A model generated the notes under the pieces. That model ran no database searches. It was given only the letters and a program-made list of their open reading frames with translations, and was not told the DNA's origin. This document shows, one piece after another, positions 39,701-44,900 of a stretch of DNA of 64,000 nucleotides. Where the stretch lies: positions 2,852,001 to 2,916,000 of the forward strand of contig NC_044585.1 of NCBI RefSeq assembly GCF_901933205.1, read 5' to 3'. The number at the start of each line of letters is the position of its first letter. The stretch's first letter is position 1. The DNA comes from Camarhynchus parvulus. Taxonomy: Eukaryota > Chordata > Aves > Passeriformes > Thraupidae. A program made the position numbers and the translations under genes.

Positions 39701-41550
39701 CTATGATAATTGATGATATAGACAGCTATTTAGTGAATAGTCAAACCCATTACAAGCAGTGGCCACCTCCCAACCAAAGTCACCATTTCAGAGCTGGCAC
39801 TTTGAATTCTTTTAATCCCATTTTTACAGGGTGAAGGAAATAGATCTTCCACATGCTTGATCAAAACCTTTAACCTACCTGAAAATAACTTTTATTTTCC
39901 TTGTGAAAGGCAATGACAACTCACATGCAGAGACATATGAATGTGCTTCGTTCCACAGTCTCCTTTCCAAAATATCTGCTATTTAGAGACCTCTCAACTG
40001 CAATTAGTCACCAATTCTCTCCACTAAAATGCATGAAGGGCTCAAAAATCATATCCACAACTATCGTATTTGCAGGGAAGCCCCAATGAAGGCAGGGATG
40101 ATGCATGTGACTCCATGTTCTCAGAAGGCTAATTTATTACTTTATTACACTATATTATATTAAAGAATACTAAACTACACTAAAGAATACAGAAAGGGTA
40201 CTTACTGAATGCTAAAAAGATAATAATGAAAACTGACTCTTTCCAGAGTCCCAACACAGCTTGGCCCCAATTGGCCAATGAGACAAAACAACTCACAGCA
40301 GAGTCCAACGAAACAATCACCTGTGGGTGAACAATCTCTAAACACATTCCACACCAGCACAACATAGGAGAAGCAAATGAGATAAAAATTGTTTTCCTTT
40401 TCTCTGAGGCCTCTCAGCTTCCCAGGAGAAAAATCCTGGGCAAAGGAATTTTTTCAGAGAATGTGACACAAAACATTGAGCCCTGAAGTTAGGCCTAGCA
40501 TCAGCTAAAATGTGCAATGTACAACACCAGGCAGAGCTGTGTCATGTAGGGTGATGTCCTGTGCTGTTTGTGAGGGTCCCGAGGATGAGGTGAGAGACGA
40601 GAATCTGACTCCAAGTTCTCAGAAGGCTGATATGTTATGATATTATACTATACTATACTATGCTATACTAAAACTATACTAAAGAAAGAGAAAGGATACA
40701 TCAGAAGGCTTAACAAGAATGAATAATAAAAACCCATGACTGACTCAGGGAGTCCAACACAGGTGGCTGTGATTGGCCATTAAGAAAGAACAATTTACAT
40801 GGAACCAATCAAACATTCACCTGTTGGTAAACAATGTCCAAGCAACATTCCAAAGCAGCAAACACAGGAGCAGCAATCACATAATTATTGTTTTCATTCC
40901 TCTCTGAGGCTTCTCAGCTTGCCAGGAGAAAATCCTGGGCAAGGAGGATTTTTCAGAAAATATCATGGTGACTGTAGGGGGATAGAATATAAGAAAATAA
41001 AGATAGTGTAGAAAGTAATCTCGCCCCTAAGGAGTTGCAGCTGGGCCAATTATCAAAGATTAGGAACAGGCCTGACTTGTACAGGCCACAGCTGTAACCA
41101 GTGAGAAGAAGAGTGCTAGAACAGAGTGGGGTGGCTGCGTGAGGAGGGAACTGGAGTCAGTTGGCTGCTTTGTGAAGAGGAAAGAGTCAGTGCTCTGAGG
41201 AGATGCCCATGAGAAACACCAAGAAGGTTTGGAACTTTTGTGATAGGAGACAACAGGTGACAATGCCCCACAGCACTAGCAGTCCCTGTCTGTCCCCACT
41301 AAGCCCAACCACCCCTGGCAATGGTGCAGGGCTTTGCTGGAGCAGGGAGGCAGGGAAGGACTCACAGACTTGGTGGATTCCAGGGAGCCCGAGGACAGCG
41401 TGTCGCGGCTGCCGCGGCTCTTGGAGCTGAGGTGGGGCGAGGAGGAGGGCGAGTCGTCGATGAAGGGCATCATGTCATGGTGCCGCCGCTGCTCCTCCGC
41501 GCGCTCCGCATCAAAGGCGTAGCCCGGCGGGGTCCCCCCGAACGGGGCAT
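593..41550 (-). CDS. BCR: BCR RhoGEF/GTPase-activating protein, partial gene (exons 2-19)
   Basis: This is the span of the BCR coding exons present here. It is interrupted by 17 complete introns and open at both ends. BCR is a cytoplasmic regulator of Rho-family GTPases: its DH-PH unit promotes nucleotide exchange, a C2 domain follows, and a C-terminal RhoGAP domain stimulates GTP hydrolysis, mainly on Rac. The joined exons cover roughly human residues 427 to 1108 of 1271. Seen directly: exon lengths (gene order) of 185, 105, 186, 108, 61, 53, 141, 122, 169, 120, 76, 105, 75, 98, 132, 60, 110 and 140 bp, with every phase agreeing across junctions and no stop codon or frameshift. Exon 1 (oligomerisation coiled coil and atypical serine/threonine kinase region) and the last exons lie outside. 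ABR, the close paralogue, was considered and rejected because diagnostic residues in exons 6, 10 and 13 follow BCR. Confidence 0.96.
733..1533 (-). other. BCR: BCR intron 18
   Basis: This 801-bp intron has a GT donor and AG acceptor. Short open frames on both strands show no recognisable protein similarity. I see nothing else in it. Confidence 0.9.
1534..1643 (-). CDS. BCR: BCR exon 18 (C2-RhoGAP linker)
   Basis: This 110-bp exon starts in phase 0 and ends two bases into a Lys codon (ccaa|gtgagc). It encodes [20 protein letters not shown], then [16 protein letters not shown]. The basic linker [11 protein letters not shown] runs into the RhoGAP domain. The first residue is Val where mammals have Ile. 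The acceptor is ggttcag|gtggaa. Confidence 0.96.
1644..1767 (-). other. BCR: BCR intron 17 (124 bp)
   Basis: This is the shortest intron of the window, only 124 bp. In gene sense its acceptor follows a short T-rich stretch. It joins the last C2 exon to the RhoGAP linker exon. Confidence 0.92.
1768..1827 (-). CDS. BCR: BCR exon 17 (end of C2 domain)
   Basis: This 60-bp, 20-codon exon is phase 0 at both ends. It encodes [20 protein letters not shown], closing the C2 domain. The acceptor is tttccag|ctggac and the donor ggg|gtaagt. It lies 7 kb from exon 16 but only 124 bp from exon 18. There is no long open frame here, so it was found by direct reading. Confidence 0.95.
1970..1990. repeat. Short hairpin with 9-bp arms
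   Basis: The arms cctggtttc and gaaaccagg flank agg. An overlapping alternative stem (tttccctg with cagggaaa) also exists. It lies in intron 16, about 140 bp from exon 17. Confidence 0.85.
3759..3824. repeat. 33-bp imperfect tandem duplication
   Basis: Two adjacent 33-bp units begin gctggagctgag and gctggaactgag and differ at only a few positions. It lies in intron 16. Confidence 0.8.
7924..7947. repeat. 24-bp perfect palindrome
   Basis: The 12 bases TGGCCATCACTG are followed directly by their exact reverse complement, with no spacer. It lies in intron 16. Confidence 0.97.
8823..8954 (-). CDS. BCR: BCR exon 16 (C2 domain, frame-neutral cassette)
   Basis: This 132-bp, 44-codon exon is phase 0 at both ends. 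It encodes [20 protein letters not shown], then [19 protein letters not shown] and KGQIQ. It completes the central and later strands of the C2 domain. The acceptor is ccctgcag|gagttt and the donor cag|gtaagg. Its 44 residues correspond to about human residues 961-1004, which as I recall are missing from a described human splice form, so skipping is possible here too. Confidence 0.97.
8955..9630 (-). other. BCR: BCR intron 15
   Basis: This 676-bp intron has consensus splice sites and is AT-rich in its middle. I see no other feature. Confidence 0.9.
9631..9728 (-). CDS. BCR: BCR exon 15 (C2 domain)
   Basis: This 98-bp exon starts with 2 nt completing Asn and ends in phase 0 (gag|gtaggt). It encodes [20 protein letters not shown] followed by [12 protein letters not shown]. 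The [12 protein letters not shown] string is the typical C2 loop (family pattern T..P.WNE.F) that in calcium-binding C2 domains precedes a ligand loop. The acceptor is cctcag|atttg. Confidence 0.96.
9729..10305 (-). other. BCR: BCR intron 14
   Basis: This 577-bp intron includes a short A-run near 9760-9771. By position it matches one of the human major-breakpoint introns (between exons b3 and b4). Confidence 0.9.
10306..10380 (-). CDS. BCR: BCR exon 14 (C2 domain start)
   Basis: This 75-bp exon has the same split phase on both sides (2 nt in, 1 nt out), so skipping it would keep the frame. It encodes [20 protein letters not shown] followed by FKQSS. It forms the first strands of the C2 domain. 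The residue before GFKQ is Leu here but Thr in the mammalian protein. The acceptor is tgtacag|atgatg and the donor ctcaa|gtgagt. It corresponds to human exon b3. Confidence 0.95.
10381..10940 (-). other. BCR: BCR intron 13
   Basis: This 560-bp intron lies between the equivalents of human exons b2 and b3. No repeat or coding sequence is recognised. Confidence 0.9.
10941..11045 (-). CDS. BCR: BCR exon 13 (PH-C2 junction)
   Basis: This 105-bp exon begins with 2 nt finishing the Cys codon and ends with 1 nt of the next Asp codon (gaag|gtaaga). It encodes [20 protein letters not shown], then [14 protein letters not shown], leading into the C2 domain. By order, length and phase it is human exon 13, also called b2, after which many human chronic myeloid leukaemia fusions join ABL1. 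Confidence 0.97.
11046..11624 (-). other. BCR: BCR intron 12
   Basis: This 579-bp intron has a locally CAGCAG/CTGCTG-rich stretch near 11145-11210. No other feature is seen. Confidence 0.9.
11625..11700 (-). CDS. BCR: BCR exon 12 (C-terminal PH helix)
   Basis: This 76-bp exon starts in phase 0 and ends with the first base of a Cys codon (aaat|gtgagt). It encodes [20 protein letters not shown] followed by EQQKK. The Trp in ERAEWRE is the invariant tryptophan of the PH C-terminal helix. The acceptor is gggcag|agttac. Confidence 0.97.
11701..12302 (-). other. BCR: BCR intron 11
   Basis: This 602-bp intron is overlapped by a 141-codon plus-strand open frame (11787-12212) with no recognisable similarity. 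It is judged spurious. Confidence 0.9.
12303..12422 (-). CDS. BCR: BCR exon 11 (PH domain)
   Basis: This 120-bp, 40-codon exon is phase 0 at both ends. It encodes [20 protein letters not shown], then [21 protein letters not shown] basic helix, coiled-coil-like, returns into the final PH strands. The acceptor is cccttcag|agagcc and the donor aag|gtgaga. Confidence 0.97.
12423..13665 (-). other. BCR: BCR intron 10
   Basis: This 1,243-bp intron has consensus splice sites. I see no repeats or exons in it. Confidence 0.9.
13666..13834 (-). CDS. BCR: BCR exon 10 (PH domain)
   Basis: This 169-bp exon opens with 1 nt completing the split Gly codon and ends in phase 0 (aag|gtaaag). It encodes [40 protein letters not shown] and [16 protein letters not shown]. 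It contains central PH strands and the inserted charged, helical segment that distinguishes the BCR/ABR PH domain. The [15 protein letters not shown] region is the best single discriminator for BCR over ABR. The acceptor is ctttcag|aaaaag. Confidence 0.97.
13835..15029 (-). other. BCR: BCR intron 9
   Basis: This 1,195-bp intron contains a 9-bp-arm inverted repeat (14137-14168) next to a stretch whose reverse complement resembles a tRNA T-arm. No full tRNA can be folded from it by eye. Confidence 0.88.
14137..14168. repeat. Inverted repeat with 9-bp arms
   Basis: The arms ggtgtggca and tgccacacc flank a 14-nt spacer in intron 9. Confidence 0.88.
15030..15151 (-). CDS. BCR: BCR exon 9 (start of PH domain)
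   Basis: This 122-bp exon starts in phase 0 and ends two bases into a Gly codon (gg|gtgagag). It encodes [38 protein letters not shown] and IGG. These are the first strands of the pleckstrin-homology domain, which follows DH and helps membrane placement and exchange activity. The [16 protein letters not shown] strand pair is typical of PH domains. Compared with the mammalian exon, positions reading LLLCT and QSGG there are LFLCA and QIGG here. It lacks an upstream Met and is easy to miss in simple open-frame searches. Confidence 0.95.
15152..23768 (-). other. BCR: BCR intron 8
   Basis: This 8,617-bp intron separates the DH and PH exons. It holds a short A-rich run (19673-19687) and an AT-rich ATGCAT-repeat site (21832-21846). 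Open frames up to 179 codons on both strands show no recognised family. No interspersed element was identified with confidence. Confidence 0.87.
23769..23909 (-). CDS. BCR: BCR exon 8 (end of DH, DH-PH linker)
   Basis: This 141-bp, 47-codon exon is phase 0 at both ends. It encodes [20 protein letters not shown], then [19 protein letters not shown] and SMTVKKGE. It finishes the CR3 helix and enters the DH-PH linker. The acceptor is tctgtcag|gat and the donor gag|gtgagtg. The only clear change from mammals is Val in HTPVSHP. Confidence 0.97.
23910..24256 (-). other. BCR: BCR intron 7
   Basis: This 347-bp intron contains a perfect TGACGTCA octamer at 24074-24081. Nothing else is seen. Confidence 0.9.
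24074..24081. promoter_or_regulatory. Perfect CRE-type octamer TGACGTCA
   Basis: This palindromic CREB/ATF consensus lies in intron 7, where CpG is otherwise rare. Sequence alone does not show it is used. Confidence 0.3.
24257..24309 (-). CDS. BCR: BCR exon 7 (DH domain CR3 helix)
   Basis: This 53-bp exon starts with 2 nt completing the split Thr codon and ends in phase 0. It encodes [17 protein letters not shown], the start of the long C-terminal DH helix (CR3). In the family that helix is the main element contacting switch regions of the GTPase. The PVDRVTR string corresponds to the PxQRxxR-type motif of DH domains. Acceptor tccacag|ctctg and donor cat|gtaagt are clear. Confidence 0.95.
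24310..24725 (-). other. BCR: BCR intron 6
   Basis: This 416-bp intron has GT and AG ends and no further features. Confidence 0.9.
24726..24786 (-). CDS. BCR: BCR exon 6 (DH domain, variable loop)
   Basis: This short 61-bp exon starts in phase 0 and ends after 1 nt of a codon. It translates to [20 protein letters not shown] plus a split Thr. It lacks an open frame long enough to stand out and was found by reading between exons 5 and 7. Acceptor tctttcag|aat and donor aaa|gtgagtg fit. The charged loop is the least conserved DH piece, but TTKNSLE identifies BCR rather than ABR. Confidence 0.93.
24787..26179 (-). other. BCR: BCR intron 5
   Basis: This 1,393-bp intron includes a possible old MIR-like core at 25196-25230. 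The rest is unremarkable. Confidence 0.88.
25196..25230. mobile_element. Possible ancient MIR-like core-SINE fragment
   Basis: The stretch gagctgggtgaccttggaca resembles the conserved MIR core (gctgtgtgaccttgggcaag). Only about 35 bp can be matched by eye, so a chance match is possible. Confidence 0.35.
26180..26287 (-). CDS. BCR: BCR exon 5 (DH domain)
   Basis: This 108-bp, 36-codon exon is phase 0 at both ends. It encodes [20 protein letters not shown] followed by [16 protein letters not shown]. This is the DH segment around conserved region 2, where YRAFVDNY packs against the core helices. Acceptor cctgcag|gcc and donor gag|gtaatg are clear. Translation past the donor immediately loses similarity to BCR. 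Confidence 0.96.
26288..29805 (-). other. BCR: BCR intron 4
   Basis: This 3,518-bp intron contains an AT-rich stretch around 27660-27960. I recognise no exon, repeat family or RNA gene. Confidence 0.88.
29806..29991 (-). CDS. BCR: BCR exon 4 (DH domain)
   Basis: This 186-bp, 62-codon exon is phase 0 at both ends, with acceptor ttttag|cctatg and donor ctg|gtgagt. It encodes [20 protein letters not shown], then the [20 protein letters not shown] block and [19 protein letters not shown]. These are helices of the DH fold between CR1 and CR2. The sequence is almost the same as in mammals, as expected for a constrained exchange-domain core. Confidence 0.97.
29992..30486 (-). other. BCR: BCR intron 3
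   Basis: This 495-bp intron has consensus ends and nothing else recognised. Confidence 0.9.
30487..30591 (-). CDS. BCR: BCR exon 3 (start of DH domain)
   Basis: This 105-bp, 35-codon exon is phase 0 at both ends. It opens with [18 protein letters not shown] and continues with [17 protein letters not shown]. That is the first conserved helix (CR1) of the Dbl-homology exchange domain, where the glutamate of the SEETYL block belongs to the GTPase-contacting surface in the family. The donor is ctg|gtaagg. The acceptor ttgtag follows an unusually long T-rich tract. The size equals that of the human exon. Confidence 0.96.
30613..30635. repeat. A-rich tract upstream of exon 3 (long polypyrimidine tract in gene sense)
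   Basis: Two A runs are separated by TT. In transcript sense this is a long U-rich tract ending about 22 nt before the exon 3 acceptor, so it may act as an extended polypyrimidine tract. A decayed retroposon tail is an alternative, but no body of such an element is visible. Confidence 0.7.
34610..34661. repeat. 21-bp exact direct repeat with embedded palindrome
   Basis: The 21-mer beginning ctggagatatcag occurs at 34610-34630 and again at 34641-34661, separated by tatctgatat. The spacer and second copy form a 10-bp-arm inverted repeat (34633-34642 with 34645-34654). Confidence 0.9.
36851..36904. repeat. G-rich 27-bp tandem duplication
   Basis: Two adjacent 27-bp units start agggaacaggggg and end tacccc, differing at two positions. 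The plus strand has six runs of three or more G in 50 bp. It lies in intron 2. Confidence 0.9.
40071..40470 (-). mobile_element. LTR-like interspersed repeat, copy 1 (probable songbird endogenous-retrovirus LTR)
   Basis: This is an element of about 400 bp that begins TG and ends ACA. It is clearly related, in the same order along its whole length, to the copy at 40569-40972. Shared blocks include ttctcagaaggct near one end, an AT-rich tatacta stretch, attggcc, and ctcagctt..ccaggagaaaa near the other. I recognise this pattern from passerine genomes. Read on the minus strand, CCAAT-type motifs precede AATAAA, which suggests the LTR sense is the same as BCR. No internal viral genes are seen. 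The exact ends and family name are uncertain. Confidence 0.65.
40569..40972 (-). mobile_element. LTR-like interspersed repeat, copy 2
   Basis: This second element of about 400 bp belongs to the same family as the one at 40071-40470. It begins tgtgagggtcccgagg and ends near atcatggtgac. The two are substantially diverged, so they look like separate old solo LTRs, or a degraded pair, rather than the LTRs of one recent provirus. Only 98 bp separates them, too little for any internal region. Orientation is inferred as for copy 1. Confidence 0.65.
40973..41262. mobile_element. Second type of LTR-like repeat abutting copy 2
   Basis: This sequence of about 290 bp begins tgtagggggataga and ends acaggtgaca, with TG and CA ends. 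It contains the strings ctcgcccctaaggagttgca and gaacaggcctgacttgt, which I associate with a common passerine repeat. It is not similar to copies 1 and 2. It directly abuts copy 2 and ends about 100 bp from the exon 2 donor. Family and orientation are not certain. Confidence 0.5.
41366..41550 (-). CDS. BCR: BCR exon 2 (linker before DH domain)
   Basis: The 185-bp exon starts with 2 nt completing a split codon and ends in phase 0. The acceptor reads tttgcag|atgcc and the donor tct|gtgagtc. It encodes a low-complexity, Ser-rich linker between the exon 1 region and the DH domain, including the BCR hallmark [14 protein letters not shown] and the segment [20 protein letters not shown]. Human exon 2 is about one codon shorter as I recall, so a one-codon difference in the linker is plausible. 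The exon is far richer in G+C and CpG than the flanking introns. An LTR-like repeat ends only about 100 bp beyond its donor. Confidence 0.95.
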
Positions 41551-41938
41551 CTGCAAAACACAAACACAACAGGGCTCTGCTCAGCCTGCACGGCCAGGGC
41601 ACGGCCCCACAGCTCCTGGGGCCGCTCATCAGGAAACCAAACACACAACAAGGAGAGGAGTAAATATCATTGAATTCATGTTATCACCAAAAGTTCATCT
41701 CACTTATTCATAGTCCTAAAAGGCAAAGTCCTTTCTTGCACTAGTTGTCATTTAATTACAGCTCTTTCCTTCACATCTTCCTTCAAAAGCATTAACATCA
41801 AAATAAATGCTTTTGCTGGCTCCATAAAAGTTTAGGGTCTGGGTTTAGGAACCTACTGGGTAACAGACTCTGGGTTTTCTGCCAATCAAGAGCAGATGAC
41901 GCCCCTGCCAGTTTAGGTAAGATAGGTAATACCTAGCT

Positions 41939-41967
41939 CAGTTCTCCCCTAACTCAGGGGAGAACTG
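41939..41967. repeat. Inverted repeat, 12-bp perfect arms, 5-nt loop
   Basis: The arm cagttctcccct (41939-41950) and its exact complement (41956-41967) flank the loop aactc. It lies in intron 1, about 390 bp upstream of exon 2 in gene sense. Confidence 0.97.
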
Positions 41968-44900
41968 GAAATCTCTCCATAGCTCTCAGCAACAAGAAGA
42001 GTAGGAAAGGTCCTACCTGTCAAGGGAACCAACCTACTGACAAAAATAAAATCCTAAAAGGTCCTCTTCTCTTGGCTGCCCCTCCTCCTATTTTGAGCTA
42101 AACCCCTTCAACAAATAAACAAACCACCACACTGTTCCCTTCTATACATCCCATCTCCTCTCCCCCAAAAAGCCCTAAAATAACCCATCCAAAACACAAG
42201 CAGAAAAGGATGGTGGTATGAGGAGTCGAGCTAACCATTAATGCATGAGCCAGCAGGGAACTTCTGCAGGAAAAATGAATAGCAAAACTGCTTATGGCAT
42301 CTTTAGTTGTTGTGTACAGAGACTGCTCCTGCAAAAATCTGTAACAAGGACACACACTGAGCAGCTCCTTCTGCCGTAAGTTAAAAAGCTTTTCATCTCT
42401 CTGCACAAAGGAATATACACAGAGGAGCCAAATTTGGTGTCCACACAGTGACACCACACCATGACCTCCATGGGCCTGTGAAGCACTTTCACCTGTCAGT
42501 GCCCAGCAGTGTCCTGTGTGTGACAGAGACAGCCATGCACAGGCCACTGCCCACAAAATGGCAGAGCTGTTCCTCCTCTTCTTCACAGAATGACACCCTT
42601 CTCCCCAAACTGAAAAACAACCCCAAGGAGACAAGCTAGATCTGCCTTTGCAGAAGCCAGTGAGCCTTGTGGAAGACAAAGCCATCAAAAAAGGAAAAAC
42701 TGTTACACTTGAACGCAAGCAGAAGCGATTTCTTGTTTTCACAAATATCCAGGTTCTGCTAAAATAATAAGCAGCTGCTGCCAAGCATACTAATAATCCT
42801 GTTATACATCACTAAGGCAGGGTGGAGGAGTAACATTTTAAAGCCCACTTTCCTCCCTCACAGTAAACTCAGTTAAAGCATGACTCATTTCAGTAAAAGA
42901 TGTGAACTTTATGTGGAACAGAATAAAACTTGATCTATGTGGCTTTTTCAGGAGGGAGAGCTGGTCTGGGAATTTACACAAACAATATACTGAATACCCA
43001 ACAATAAACTCACTGTAGATGTGAGCCTCTGTCTCAGCTTGTACCAAATGCCACCCAGCTAAGTAACAGCCTGTTACAAGGCCTTGAGGCTGCTGAAGGA
43101 CTGTGGCAATATTATTTTAACAAACTCAGTGAGTTTTATGTCACCCACCTGCTCGAATTATTACCTTGTGCTCAAGCTCTCAGAGTTCTTCAAAAGACTT
43201 GTTAGACTGTGCACAATCACAGCAAAGAGAGGGAAGATGGTATCTGTTCTCTGGAAGGAACTTTGGTCTAGATGGTAGAGGTTTGCAGAGCCCACAACCA
43301 TTCAGAAAACACCACACAAGTTGATTTGCTAAACAGCAGCTTGAAGGGTAGTTGCTGAAAACAGGAATTTCTAACCCAAGAAACCTGTGATACACCACTG
43401 ACAATTGGGTATTATCCAAGGAGGAACACCAGTACTGGGCATTTCTGCTGGCCTCAAGCTCACTCAAGGCAGAGGTTCCTTTTTCCTGCAGAAGTTTCTT
43501 CAAACTCTCTTATCCAAACCCATTTCTCCACACTCCTGCAGTAACAATTCCAAGTCACTGTGTGGAAATTAAGGCAGGAATATTTTTTTTCACTCCCAGT
43601 GCTCACTCTCAAAATGAATACTTTGCTCCACTTTTGTTAGTGGGGGAGTAAATGCAGACTAAAATACATTAGCAGAAAGGCTTGCAGTGAATAACAGTAT
43701 TTCCACTTTCCTCACTTTCTCCAGCTAAAAACCAGCTTCACACTTCTACCTCCCATAATGTGTTCTGTCTCCTGCTGCACAGGAAAACCTTTACCTGAAA
43801 CTGGAGGAAATGCCAGGTGGAGGATCAGCTCAGAGGGATATTTATTCCTAGTTTTACAACAAGATTCAGTCTACTTTGAATCACTTTGTCTCCCTAGCCA
43901 TAAAAAAGAAAACAAGTCATCTCATAAATCTATCAGTGTCACAGACTGCGATGAGATCTGTTCATAAAGCCCCACACAGAATTTAAAACTTTATTTCTGT
44001 ATCCTCCAGGGATTCTTCACACATTAAAAAGCTTAGAAGTAGTTATAATCCTTCTTTCTATTATTGCTGAATGTAGCACTGAAATCTACCTATAGAGATT
44101 TTAATTATCTCAAAGGCAGAAAGACCTTCTTGCCTTTATTTTCCATTTTTCCCCAGAAAAGCCAAGTACTGCCATAGCCAGATACACTACACAAGCCTGA
44201 GCACCAGGAACAGAGGTAGCCTTGTGTCTCTGTGATGAAAGAGCCGCTGTTGCCAGGGAAACTGGGTTATTCACATCTCCTCAGCCCAGCACAATCTCTC
44301 TGCCTGCTCAGCCTCCACCTGGGAGCAAAGGACCAGAGCAAGGGGATCAGAGCCAGAAGCTCACCTGCTCTGACACTTCAGCTGCTCTGGGGCCAAGTGC
44401 AGACAGCACATGGGCTCAAGCAAGAGCACTTGGTTTCTTAGCCAGTGTCTCTGTCAAGGTGAGCATTAAGAGGGTTCCTGTTCTCATTTTAGCACCAGCC
44501 AGGCCCTGAGTTACTATCAACAACTTTGCCATCAAGGCCAGAGGAAGATGAACCACAGCAACAACAGGTAACTGCTGACACGAAAAAGGGCAGGCAAACA
44601 AGGTTGATGGGCTCCAACAGGGTGTGCTGAGAGAGCACCTGAGAGACACTGAGGACACAGCTCCACGTGTGCTCTGCTTCTCACCTCACCACCAGGCACA
44701 GCCCTTCTCCTCCTCTTTGGCTAACCTGAAAGAGATCTCATCCCACAGAGAAGAGCAGCAGCTGTGACTTAGAGCAATGAGCCCTCTCAGCACACAACAG
44801 GAGCTGTTTGTACCCCTGACACTCTCTCACAGCACCAGCACAACGGGCTGTGAAGCACCTGGGGCTACAGAGGCTCATCATTAATTCACCCATTCTGCAA

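Larger units (their letters stand above)
30592..41365 (-). other. BCR: BCR intron 2
   Basis: This 10,774-bp intron has, near its 3' end in gene sense, a long T-rich tract (30613-30635 on the plus strand as A-runs). It also holds a 21-bp direct repeat (34610-34661), a G-rich 27-bp tandem duplication (36851-36904), an AT-rich zone (about 37420-39800) and three LTR-like repeats (40071-41262). No coding sequence was found. Confidence 0.88.

Noticed and set aside
40071..40972. A provirus with two LTRs and an internal region
   Set aside because: The two copies are separated by only 98 bp and are substantially diverged from each other, so they are better explained as separate old solo LTRs.
593..41550. 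ABR instead of BCR
   Set aside because: ABR differs strongly in the PH insert and exon 13. The residues here ([29 protein letters not shown]) follow BCR.
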